Below, piece by piece: positions 10,717 through 22,000 of a stretch of 64,000 bases of DNA. The position numbers and the translations under genes are program-made. The DNA is taken from NCBI GenBank assembly GCA_963576475.1, contig OY754986.1, forward strand, positions 12,468,493-12,532,492. The letters run 5' to 3'. Numbering within the stretch: position 1 is the first letter of the stretch; each line of letters opens with the position of its first letter. The notes under the pieces were generated by a model. It ran no database searches and was not told where the DNA came from. It worked only from the letters and a program-made list of their open reading frames with translations. Source of the DNA: Molanna angustata (taxonomy: Eukaryota > Arthropoda > Insecta > Trichoptera > Molannidae).

Positions 10717-13226
10717 TCAGTGTTCAACTGTAAAATCAAATTCCTGTAAGAGGAGTACCCATCTGATGAGCTTTGCCCTATCATTTTTCGCCGTATTCAA
10801 CCACGTTAATGCTTTATTATTCGTACGTAGCTTAAACGATCGTCCTTCTAAATACGGACGATATCTTTTAATGGCCCACACGGCCGCAAACGCTTCCTGC
10901 TCATTCGAATGCCATTTTTGTTCGGCCGGTGAAAAACGCATACTCGCATATGATATAACATCCCGTTCTCCGTCAGAGCGTGGATGATATAATACGGCCG
11001 CAATACCTAACTTACTCGCGTCTGTTTGTAAAATAAATTCGCGATTAAAATCGGGTCGTGACAATTTTAACGGTTGTGACATAGCCAACTTAATATTACG
11101 TATAGCGGTATCGGCTTGGCTATTCCACCGATACGGCCGATTAACCTTTAATAAATCGGTTAAAGGAGCAGCAATCTCAGAGAATCGCGGTACATATTCT
11201 CTTAACCAATTACACAGTCCTAAGAAGCCACGTAGTTCTTTACGAGTTCGCGGAGCTGGTGCAGAGAAAATCTCCTTGCAATGAGACATTTGAGGATAAT
11301 TTCCTTCTGCAGTAACAACATGTCCCAAATACTCTATTTCTGACGTGGCTAATTTACATTTATCAGGCGAACATTTCAACCCGAACTGATCTAACCTTTC
11401 AAAAACTAGTCTTAAGTGATGGAGATGACTCTCCCAGTCAGAAGAATAGATGATAATATCGTCTATATATACAATACAAAATTCTCTTAAATAACCGGCA
11501 AGAACTTGCTGACACATCGCTTTCTGGAAGCAGCTCGGGGCTCCCTTAAGACCGAAGGGCATAACCTTAAATTGATATAACGCACCGTCAGGAGTAGAAA
11601 AAGCCGTATAAGGTTTAGAAGCAGGATCGAGAGGCACTTGCCAGTACCCCTTTATTAAATCTAACGTGGAAAATATCTTTGCGTTCCCGAGATCCTTTAA
11701 TGTTTCATGGATGACCGGTAAAGTGGAGACCTCGCCCACGGTGACGTCATTTAGCCGACGGAAGTCTACACAGATACGATAATCATTATCTCCCTTTTTC
11801 GGAGCCATCACGATAGGAAAACAATACGGAGATCTACTCGCTTCGATTACGTCATCAGTTAACATTTCTTCGATTTGTTTATGTAAATTACGTTTCTTAG
11901 CGTCTGATAAACGGTACGGTGGGATACGAATGGGTGTCTCATCTTTCAGCCGGATAACGTGCGGCTGCAAGCGAGCAGGGCCTGCATATGGGGTAAATAA
12001 AGCATTAAATTCTCGCAATATTTTATGTAATTCATTTTTTTTCGCATTAGATAAGTCGTTTGTAATATTTGGTAACTGTACGTTAGTTAAATTTGGTTGA
12101 CGCTTCGTCGAATGAAAATATGCCGTAATTCTTTCCTTCTTACCGAAATACAATGCTCCACGAATAAAATCAATCACGCCGTGTTCCGCTATTAACCAAT
12201 CTATACCTAATATTACGTCATCTCGTAGGCCGTCTACTACTAAAAATTCATTTTTCATCTTAACATCTGCTATCGAGCAGACTATTTCCGCTTTCGCTAC
12301 TACCGTCATTTTGGCCGAAGCATGTGCAAGATTTAAACTCTTTACATCACAAAATTTTCTTCTACACTTGTGTACTAAATCTGCACGAATTAAACTGTGA
12401 GAGGCGGCAGAGTCTACTAACGCTACATAGAGACGATCATCGATCGTCACGCTTATCCGTGGGAGGCTAACTTTACCAATCGCACATACACCGTCTACTT
12501 TATGTTCTAGCTCACAAATTCCGTCACTGTACTCCTCTTCGTACCTACTCATAATTTTCGCCATCTCATTACTACCCAGCGCAACTACTGTCGTACTTAA
12601 TTCGTGATCCGGCGCGACAACCGGTTTCCTCTCTTCGAAATTCTCTGACGCAACTACCAGCTTCTCAACATCCGACGTACCTGACGCAACTATCAAATCC
12701 CTATCGTTCAACACATCTACCAACTCTACTTCCGACGCGAATTTCGAACTATCTCGTATGTAAACTGCCTTCTCATTATTAGCCTCCACGGTCTCAATAC
12801 TATCCTCATCATCTCTATGCACATCAGCCTCTACCACCATCTCAGTAAAACCTACAGAGTTTTGATCGCCTATTTCTACCATTACTTCAACAGATTCAAT
12901 CTTCTCATTATTAGCCTCCACGATCTCAAGGCTATCCTCGGCATCATCCTCTCTAAGCACATCAGCTTCTACCACCATCACAGTAAAACCTACAGATTTT
13001 TGATCGTCTCTTTCTACAATTACTTCATCAACAGACTCAATCATATTAATAGCATTCTCATTATTAGTACAGGGCGCCAGTTCCACGTTTGTTAACCTGG
13101 TGGAACGCAGGTTTAATTTCTTCGGGAGCCCGCGACAGGTCGAGGTCCGTAATTTGTGTTCCTGTCGGGGCGGCGAGCGTTTCCCGATGCCGATGCGATA
13201 AACTCGTTTCTTTCCACGCAATCTTT
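10717..13226 (-). CDS. Pol: aspartic protease, reverse transcriptase, RNase H
   Basis: Open from just after two stop codons near 13227 to a stop at 10717. It overlaps gag by about 110 bp in the -1 frame and has no ATG of its own near the start, so expression should be by frameshifting. The first third is acidic, then comes a retropepsin-like site ALVDSAASHSLI. Reverse transcriptase follows with PYRLSDAKKRN, VDFRRLNDVT, FSTLDLIKGYWQ, MPFGLKGAPSCFQ and the catalytic YIDD. RNase H has LQTDASKLG and NEQEA, but the last segment reads LRTNNKALTWL where the family has Asp in the second N position. The frame ends at VEH-stop. One base appears missing there relative to the integrase frame. Confidence 0.92.
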
Positions 13227-14132
13227 ATTAAAATGACGACCAGGGCAAAATTGACATTTTGGTAACTGTTTTCTGTTATTTACTGGGCTATTATTATTAG
13301 GGCGCGAATTCGCATTACGGTTGTTTGGACGTATATTATAATTATCCTGCCGGTACGTTGAGGTATTATAGTTATTACCGCTTTCGCACGAATTGTCACG
13401 TTGGGTATTCCTATTTTCATGATTACGTTCGGCAACTGGCTGAAACAACGTTTGTCGGGGGAAATCAATCATCATTACTTTTTCTTTAAGCGACGTGAAC
13501 GTAAAATTTCTGAAAATCACTCCAACGTCTAAAATACTGCGATAAGTGTCTCTCATCAGATATATTAAGTCAGCACATGTAGCATCCGACGGAGCCGTTC
13601 CAAAGAGCCGCATATGAACCGCTTCCTTCCGCTTAAGGAATGCGATTCCACCCTCATCCGCACGCTGACGGTCACCATAATAATTAGCCATAAGCGAAGA
13701 CCGGGCAACGTCTATTCCGTATCTACCAATTAAAAAACCTTTGAATTCATCCCATGTCCATTTACCCTGCGCATGAGGAGACCACCAACGCTTGGCTTCT
13801 CCTCGCAACCTCTGAGACGCACGGCCGACCATTGACGCAGGAGAACAAAACATGTGGCCGAAAAACGCTTCGCATGCCGTGATAAATAAAACAGGGTCTT
13901 CTTCTGGAAGACCGCTGAACGTATCTTCCAGTTCGCGACGTTGTAAATATGGGAATAAATGTTCAATTCCCGGGCTATCGTTTCTTGGGGGTTCTGGAAA
14001 ATCGCGGATAACATTATCATTTATTCTTGCCCTAGTAACCCGTCTACTTTCTCTTCCGCCGCCATCGTTTTCGCGCTCTACTACTCCGAAAATAAGATAT
14101 TTGAATAAACGAAAAATAAGTTGAAATAACAT
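13113..14132 (-). CDS. Gag of the LTR retrotransposon
   Basis: 339 codons from the first ATG at 14132 (the open frame extends to 14162 without an ATG). The protein has a basic N-terminus, a capsid-like central part (about residues 80-220, with LRGEAKRWWS and WDEFKGFLIGRYG) and an Asn/Arg-rich C-terminus. Near the end is a zinc knuckle CQFCPGRHFNKDC, spaced C-x2-C-x3-H-x4-C, one residue shorter than the retroviral type. Gag should form the particle that packages element RNA. Confidence 0.88.
   Translation of the reverse strand: MLFQLIFRLFKYLIFGVVERENDGGGRESRRVTRARINDNVIRDFPEPPRNDSPGIEHLFPYLQRRELEDTFSGLPEEDPVLFITACEAFFGHMFCSPASMVGRASQRLRGEAKRWWSPHAQGKWTWDEFKGFLIGRYGIDVARSSLMANYYGDRQRADEGGIAFLKRKEAVHMRLFGTAPSDATCADLIYLMRDTYRSILDVGVIFRNFTFTSLKEKVMMIDFPRQTLFQPVAERNHENRNTQRDNSCESGNNYNTSTYRQDNYNIRPNNRNANSRPNNNSPVNNRKQLPKCQFCPGRHFNKDCVERNEFIASASGNARRPDRNTNYGPRPVAGSRRN
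13129..13169 (-). promoter_or_regulatory. Frameshift-stimulating stem-loop
   Basis: Nine bases after the heptamer the mRNA has CCCGACAGG, which pairs with CCTGTCGCGGG (one bulged C) across a 21-nt loop. The position and GC content suit a downstream stimulator of -1 frameshifting. A pseudoknot is possible but not shown. Confidence 0.7.
13179..13185 (-). promoter_or_regulatory. -1 ribosomal frameshift slippery heptamer GGGAAAC
   Basis: On the minus strand G GGA AAC lies exactly in phase with gag codons (GGA starts at 13184; 14132 minus 13184 is divisible by three), the X XXY YYZ arrangement required for tandem -1 slippage. It falls inside the gag/pol overlap. Confidence 0.8.
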
Positions 14133-14226
14133 TTTTTTTGTTAATACGAGAAAAAAAAACAAACGAAAAGTAAATGCTCAAAACCTCAGGGTGGTTCGAT
14201 AAAAACTACTGTTTTTAAAAATGGCT

Positions 14227-14244
14227 ACACGTTGGATAGCGCCA
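14227..14244 (-). other. Primer-binding site
   Basis: Three bases downstream of the 5' LTR the minus strand reads TGGCGCTATCCAACGTGT. It starts with the TGG expected opposite a tRNA CCA end. I cannot assign the tRNA with confidence. Confidence 0.7.
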
Positions 14245-14247
14245 AAT

Positions 14248-15429
14248 TGTTATCGCATATAACGAAGAAGAGCGTTGATGAGTGTTTAAATGCCGGCTAG
14301 TCAATACAATAATTAAATATGGTGGAGACGAAAGAACGTGTTGAGAGTATAAATTAAAACAATGCTTCAATTGACAGAAATACACGCGTAATAGAAATTA
14401 TCGGTTAGTAAAAATTGCTGTAAAATTAAGAAGAAAATTAATTAGAAAACCAGTGATGACGGCCGCTGAAAAGAATTATAACATACAGGAAATACACGTG
14501 GAACAAAGAATAACAGTGCTGAAAAGAATAATCAAATACCTGAAATGCACGTGTAATATTGATGACAATCTTGCTAAAATAAATTACGAAACGAAACGTT
14601 CAGAGCAGAGAAAACAAATAATAATAAATCAGAAAGATCTTACCAACCGCTGCCCTCGTTACGGGTCTGTAGATGAAACACTTACACTACATAATATCAC
14701 TTTTTATTAATTTAAAATAACTTAAAACTATCTTAAATTCACCCCTCGTTGGTTATGTGGACCTGAAACACACTTAGTCACTATTATGCGATTATTTAAG
14801 TTATTTTTATTATTAAAAGTTATTTTTAATATTAAGTTAAACTATCTTAAATTCACCCCTCGTTGGTTATGTATGGACCTGAAACACACTTATTCACTAC
14901 CATGCAAATATGAAATTTAATGCTGAGCATCAAGCAGACGCCTCGCAGAGATAAGACTTTTTTTTAACGTTCGAGATCTACGTTCGTTTTTTAAAAAAAT
15001 ATATAAGTTGTCTTTCGTACGCGTGAGTTAAAATTCGTCTATCCCGGCAGAACGTCTATTCAATACTGATTCAAACCAGCTATCGCGTCCACCGCTGGAG
15101 ACAGGGGGGGAGGAGCTACCCCACCGCGCGGCGGGGCGCGTTCTACCATCTACCAATAGGAAGCCTCCATTTCACCTACCAAGTTAGAAAGTATAAAGTT
15201 CCAGGAATATGCATTGAATATAAAATTATTAGAAATGACATATTTACAAAATATAAGCATTGTTTAAACGTACATTAAGGACCCAAAGACCCGTTAATAT
15301 GATAAAACCATTATAAGAGAAAGTTTCCAAGAATTAAGGTATTTTGTTGAAACAAAATAATAGATGTTTGGCTTCTATGCTACCATAACCCATGGTAATA
15401 TCTTGATCATACTACCTATGTATATATCA
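14248..15429 (-). repeat. 5' LTR
   Basis: 1182 bp and should carry the element promoter, firing leftward. It differs from the 3' LTR at only two positions that I could find. Confidence 0.95.
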
Positions 15430-15720
15430 ATGTCATAGTTAGCAAATTTTGTATGAATCGAAGTGAGTCATTTTCCGGGGGATTATTGACGTTTTGGTGG
15501 GCAGACCACAGCGTTTTTCTATAGAGAATAATTAATGTGGATTGTTTTCGGATTTATTTGTCGAAAAAAACACATTGTTTATAAAGATTAAGAAAACAGT
15601 TGTTTATCTAGGATGTGTTGAAATGTAAGGAAAACTGAAATATGTTGCCAACCAAAACGTCAAACACGCCATATTCCATGACTCACTTTTTGCACAGAGT
15701 ACTATATATAGTATATTATA
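15430..15720. repeat. Right part of the TIR MITE split by the LTR element
   Basis: Continues the MITE begun at 7975. It starts ATGT then follows the 32.9-kb copy through 'tagcaaattttgtatgaa', 'gcagaccaca' and 'ccatgactcac', and ends near 'atagtatattata'. The terminus is more decayed than in the other copy. It ends about 190 bp before the zinc-finger start codon. Confidence 0.85.
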
Positions 15721-15906
15721 ATAAAAATCTATGTTTCAGTACTATCGTTACCATAGAAAAATGTATTTTTCAAATTAGTTTAAAAATATCTGTGTTCATA
15801 ATGTCACTGTCACCCGTCACCTGTCACTGTCAAGGAGTGTTTTGATCGATTTGGTTGACAGAACTTCGAATAATGATAATTACTAAATAATTATTTGTAA
15901 ATAAAA
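15721..15906 (+). promoter_or_regulatory. Upstream region of the ZAD zinc-finger gene
   Basis: The only non-repeat sequence between the MITE and the start codon. It contains the short direct repeat tgtcactgtca (about 15801-15832). No TATA box or initiator could be assigned, so the promoter role rests on position only. Confidence 0.35.
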
Positions 15907-16086
15907 ATGGATGGCATTGCTACTATGGATTTCATGGATCCTTTAAATGTTATAGATCAGCCAATCGAGGTTGATAAAATGTGTAGGTGCTGTTTATCTC
16001 GGAGTGAAGATTTGAAATCTTTGTTTGTCGCATCCGACTTTAGTCTGAATCTAAATGAAATACTAATGAGTTTTGCTTCTGTACAG
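15907..16086 (+). CDS. ZAD gene exon 1
   Basis: Encodes residues 1-60 with the first Cys pair of the ZAD (MCRCCLSRSEDLKSLF). Donor ACAG|gtaaat, phase 0. Confidence 0.9.
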
Positions 16087-19000
16087 GTAAATATGTTATT
16101 TTGTTACAATTATCTGTCAATGTATAGCAGTTTTTGTTTGTTTCAAAGTTAAATAGGTGATTTTAACATCATTACAAAACATGTCAAATATTGAATATTA
16201 TCATAATATAATATATTTCAATAAACATATTTCATTTTTTAAGTTTTTGCGGAGGAATGTATTGTTTTTTTTTTTTTGTAATATATATGCCTTTGTCTGG
16301 CTATGATAATATTTCAATAAGATAGTTGATAAGAAGCTCTTTTGCATTTTTACAAAATTATATTTCATTGCTATTATTCTGTTATCATAACTCATAAATG
16401 ATCGCAGCACAGGGACAGTAAAGGTCTTGCCCCTACTTCAATAATTACTTAGTAGTAAATCTAAAAATTCTGTTATCAAATATTTGGTTGCTGGGCAAAG
16501 AGTCCTTATAATTAAATAGTATCAAAATTGTATGTACCTATCTTTCCCATTTTCTTAACATAAAATAATAATAAAACTATAGAATACTCATTCCCATACA
16601 ATACCTCGCTGAAAAAATGTAGCCGTTTTATTGGCCGGCTCGTGTCAATATAATATGTATGACTCTGCTGGTAGACATTGTTCGTATAGTACTACTCGTT
16701 ATGACTGTGTAAATAATTTTGCAAGCAGTTAAAAAATTCCCTATTTGGAGAACGTATCACACAGACGGCCAAATGATTACTGAATGCTCGTAGCAAAATG
16801 TTGACCAAATTATTCAACATAAAGCAGTCGCGTTTACTGCAGGCTAAAGAGTATTCTATACTTTTATTATTCTATGTTTCTTAATTAATTTTCGGGATTC
16901 ATAATACTATGTAACATTATTAATTGAGTATCAATAACATTTTTATATTTGCACTCTGCACTGTCAATAATTTACACAATTCTAATTATAGTTTTCAATA
17001 ATAATTATAGTTTTCAATAATAATTATAGTTTTCAATTGTGTTGTCAGTCTGGATCTGGAAGACAATAAATGTTTTAAGTCTCCAGAATGTGGCTTGTAA
17101 TTAAGTACATATTTCATTAATATTTGAGATAGTACCTGTTAGTTTCTCGACAAGCATTACAATAATAGACTACATAATGTGGAAAACATAATTTTCACAC
17201 CAACTAGTGTGCCATATTAGTTACAGAATCATCGATTTTCATTTAAGTACACAGCCCAAAACCCTTACCCTTAGCAAATTTTTAATAATTTGCTATGACT
17301 TCCATCAAAAATTGTTCATTGAGAAGTTAAATAGAGTTTCAAATACTTTTTATTAAAATTTTTAGTGACATTTGTGTTTATTTTTCAACAATTGATATTT
17401 TTTTCAGATAAATGCAAATGACCGACTTCCGTCTCATATATGCAACAACTGCATTATGAATACAAATCAAGTGTATTCCTTCAAAAAGCAAGTGGAATTT
17501 TCCGACCAACTGTTGAAGCAATATTTTATAAAGACAGAAAGTTATTCTGCATCTACAGACAATGTAAGACTATTGATACTTACATTATGTATCCGATATC
17601 TGTCACATTTATTGTTTAAGGAGTGTAATGTTATGATTGTTAAACAATTATACATGATGCAAGCTTTATGCTAATTTTATAATATTATTGAAACTGCAGA
17701 CAGGATCATATCACTAGAATGTCTATAACCTTAAATTATAAAACTGTATGTGCAAAAACATCATTTTTGGTCAAATTAACTTTTTTATTAAGCTCATTTA
17801 ATGTTCAATGTTCTTCCCGAAAACCTTAAAACAATTTCTTCATTCACGTCATTCAAAAATAAAATTAAAAACTTCATTCTTACTGAAGCAAAACTTGAGA
17901 ATCCAAATGACTCATTTTTAAGTTATTTCTGATATAATATTTTTACATATTTACTAACTGTGTGGTTGCCTTACTGTTTTGTTGTTTTGTACTATGTATA
18001 TGTATATATCACAATACTTCTGGGAAGGTCCGATGCTAATACAGTACTTGCTGGTGACGTGCAAGTTTAATCGTCACACCCGCTTGATTCTCGAGCAATA
18101 TGCAAAAGGGACAAGTAAAAACAATACAAAAACCCAAAATTCATTCAATTATACTATTACTTGCAACATGTATATTTGTGAATAATGTCGTACTTATTTT
18201 GTGAAATCACCAACCTTGAAACAGGCATAGTCCTAGTGAGGTTGGAGATTATGTGATAATTGTTAGTAAATTTTAAATGTCAAGATTAAAAATAATAAAT
18301 ATAGATATATTTACCAGCATTTTCAGCTTAGAAAAGCAATGATTGCTTGAGAAATCCCCAATAACCCAGGACACTAGCACAAAAGTGAAATGACATTACA
18401 ATTGAAATAATTTATTAAAACTATTTTTACAAACCTTGTGGATATTCATAATTAACAAATTTTTTTTTTTTCATAAAAATTACGATGTAAAACTTTGTTC
18501 AATTTTTTATTTTCACTTTGTTAAAATGTTTTCGGACGTCAACCGTCCATCTTCAATAACAGAATGTGACTTTCTATATCCCACCATAATTTTTAAATGT
18601 ATTGATGCTTTATCATTTCAGATCGTAACTAATGTTAAAGATCTTTTAACTCGGGAAATAATGAACTGTCCGTCTTGTGAGAGAAAGTTTATAAACAAAA
18701 ACAGTCTTAAAAAGCACACGGTCATTTGTCAAAACAAAAACGCACATCACATAATAGAAAATATAAATTCTTCTCCCGTTTCGAATTGCGACGAATTACG
18801 GCCCTTTGTTAAATTGGAAATCGAAGAATTTAAAATATCAAATGAACTCAACTCCAGCGTAAATGTTGATGGATGTGAGAAATCGGACCTGCAAAATGAA
18901 ACGTCCACCAGAAGATCTGTCCGATCGAAAGTTGTTTCCAAAGTCTCGTCGAAAAAACCTGAAAAACCAAAGAAGGTTGATATAGTCGGTGATTTTATTG

Positions 19001-22000
19001 ATAAAATTCGTAACTCTGCTTTAAGAGAAAGTGACACAGTCAATGTAAGTATTGTAAAAAAATTAATTCATCTGTAGATACTATAAAAAAGAAAAAATTA
19101 TAATTATTCATTATTTTTATGTTTCACATATAAACAACATTAACATTTTTATACAAATGTGTATGTACTTAAACTATGTCAGTAACAATTATTACTAGTT
19201 GCATGTAACACATGAGATCCAACTGTCGATAGCGATAGTATGTATCTATAGTTGAAGAATAAGTACCAAACTATAAACCCATAAATACAAATTATTTAAT
19301 ATTTTAAGATATTTGGTTTTCTATACAACACATGTACCTAGGTATGTATGTCAAGATAGGATAGTATGGAGGTCAGTTCTTTGATCCTACCAAGAATGTG
19401 AAAACAGCATGATGGTATGTATGTATGTTTGGAGATTAGTATCAAATTATTAAGTCTTCTTAGATATTGTGAGTAGGCTACTTCCATACAAATTGTATGA
19501 AACAATGTCGTCACTAAATTCAATTTTTATAAAAATTGTTGAAAAAAATTTGCAATGTGCTAATACAATTTTAATATTTTTTATAGAAAATTAAATTATC
19601 TAGTTGGGGTGTTTCGGCTTTTTTCGATATTTTAAAAAAATTGGAAATATAGGCAGTTAAACTCATAAATTTATCATAAAAAAAATATTTTTCTTAATAA
19701 AAAATGTTTGAGAAACTCTGGAATTTTTAAAAAAAAACTAATTTGAGATTTGTATTTGTCTATGTTTATACCAATTTTCAGCGTTCTAGCTTTTACGGTT
19801 TCTGAGATATATGGAAAAATAAATCAAAATTTCAAAAGTTGATAACCCCTGACTGAAACAAAAATTCACAATTCTGAGTATAAAAGTTTTGTAGGCTTGT
19901 AATTTTTTATATATTTTAAAATTTTGGGCTCTGTAAATTAAGCGGATCAAAAGTTATAAGGGGGGGACAGACAGACACATACACAGACGCACAGACACAC
20001 ACACACACAAAACTCACATAAAATGTTCTACTCCGAATTCTGAGAAAATCTATGTATAGGAACATATATGCTGCGAGGCCTCTAGTCGGTGCTATAAGCA
20101 TGCAAAAAGGCCACTACTAGACACCATACAAAATTTTCCTTCGTACACGCATCTTGGCTTAATAATGTCGATTCATTAAGAGAATTGAATTCTCATGAAC
20201 GAATCGACAGTTGGACAAGAGGTCCAAATTGTTTGAGAAAATTATTGCAAGACCTTGTGAATGTCATTCTGAAAGAGCTAAATGATTTATTTCACTCCCG
20301 ACGACTGTTTCGGCTTACAAGGCCATAAGTGAAATAAATCAATTGTAGAATTATATGTGTTCATATTTATCATTTTCGCTTCAGGTTTTGTAAAGAAACC
20401 TCAAAAACTTTCGCAATGGCGCTGAATGGAAAATAAATGTTTTTTAGAATGTTTAAATGGAAAATAAATTTATGCAAATGTCAAGACATATTTTTCCAGA
20501 TATGTCTTTTGTCTTCTTTAATATAAAAAATATACATTGCTCTACGCCTTATAGTTTTTTTGAAGTATATTATTATTATTGGATGGGAGTGGGACCTTTC
20601 GCCCCTGCACTGCGACCATGTTTGATCTATTGTGCACCTCCCTTTAAGGTTGTCATTTCAATAGCATTTTGGTTTCTTGAATAAAGTCCCATATTTTGCA
20701 GATTGAGATGTCTCCCATGTCCTTGGGTCTTAGTATAAAGGCTCCCAGGTGTCTATGTCTGGATTCCATTAGAGCTGGACACTCACAGATCACATGTGAA
20801 GCTGTTTCTTCCTCTTGTTGACACTTTCTACAGTTTGGTTCATCAGCGATCCCCATTATGTAATGGTGTCTTTTCAGATGACAGCAGTGACCAGTGAATA
20901 AACCAGTCATTGTTCTCAACTGTTCTCTGCTGAGATTTAGCAGCTTCCTTGTCTTTTTTTTAGAGGGCCCTTCAATGAATTCTTTCGCCTGTTGTTGTCC
21001 ACAACTGGCTTTCCAGAATTCTCTGTGTTGAACTGTTTTCCAGTCTTTAATTGATTTTTTAACCGTAGTTGCAGATAGGCCAACTGCTGGTTCAGGTCCT
21101 ATGAAAGGTAGCCCTGATCCCTTTTTGGCTAGCTTATCTGCTCTCTCGTTTCCCTTTTTTAGAAGTATAAGATAAATGTAAAAAATCAGGGTATGGCTTT
21201 ATTTTTCTACAAGAATTATACAGAACATTATTAAAAAATTAAGGTATATTTTTTTTCATTAATCCCAAACTGTCATTTTTTTCAAAACTATTTGATAATT
21301 AATAATGATGGAATATCAAATTAAAAAAAAATACGCTGGTAGCAGGCGCCCTCTTAGAAGGAATTGTGGCGATAGTAAACATGTTTTTTTTGTATAATCA
21401 ATATAAAGGTCTTACGATTTTGATTGAATTTATAAAAATCATTTTATTTCTTTTAGCAAAATCTGACTCGTGTCACAGAGTCTGTGTGCATCTTTTGTTC
21501 CAAGTCTTTTGAAGACAGCTCAAAACTACTTCAGCATATTGAAACGGAGCATGACCGGCGGAATCCATATCCGTGTACTCTGTGCGAAGCAAAATTTAAA
21601 AAACAAAATAGTTTAGAGGTACGAGTATTTATTTATTGTTTCCGTGCTCATGAGAGCATTTGCAAAAAACATACATAAACAAAATATGTGCGATACAGAG
21701 TAAAAAATATTCCGAATAATGTATAAAAGAAGAAAAACAGAACGGTCAGGAACGGAACTCAGAGAATGGTCTTATAATTAACCCAATTAAGTCCCAAGCT
21801 ATTATTATTGGCAGTCCCCGTCTGCTGTCGTTGCTTAATAATACACAAATCCCACCTCTTCTTATCAATAATCAATGTACCTATACCTTTTACCAAAGTC
21901 GTGAAAGATCTTGGAGTTCTAATCGACGAGGATCTCTCGTGGCACGAACAAGTATCTCATGTAAGTAAAACCCTTTTCTTTAGCATCCACTCTCTCAATA

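Larger units (their letters stand above)
7995..15429 (-). mobile_element. Full-length Ty3/gypsy-class LTR retrotransposon
   Basis: A 7435-bp element lies between exact 4-bp ATGT duplications (7991-7994 and 15430-15433). Both LTRs are 1182 bp and run TG...CA. Reading on the minus strand, the order is 5' LTR, primer-binding site, gag, protease-RT-RNase H, integrase, polypurine tract, 3' LTR. Integrase after RNase H places it in the Ty3/gypsy superfamily. There is no env-like frame between integrase and the 3' LTR. I found only two LTR differences (near 8011/14264 and 9119/15372), so the insertion is recent. Pol nevertheless carries a reading-frame break near 10716 and a changed RNase H residue. 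It landed inside an older MITE about 480 bp upstream of the zinc-finger gene start. Confidence 0.95.
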
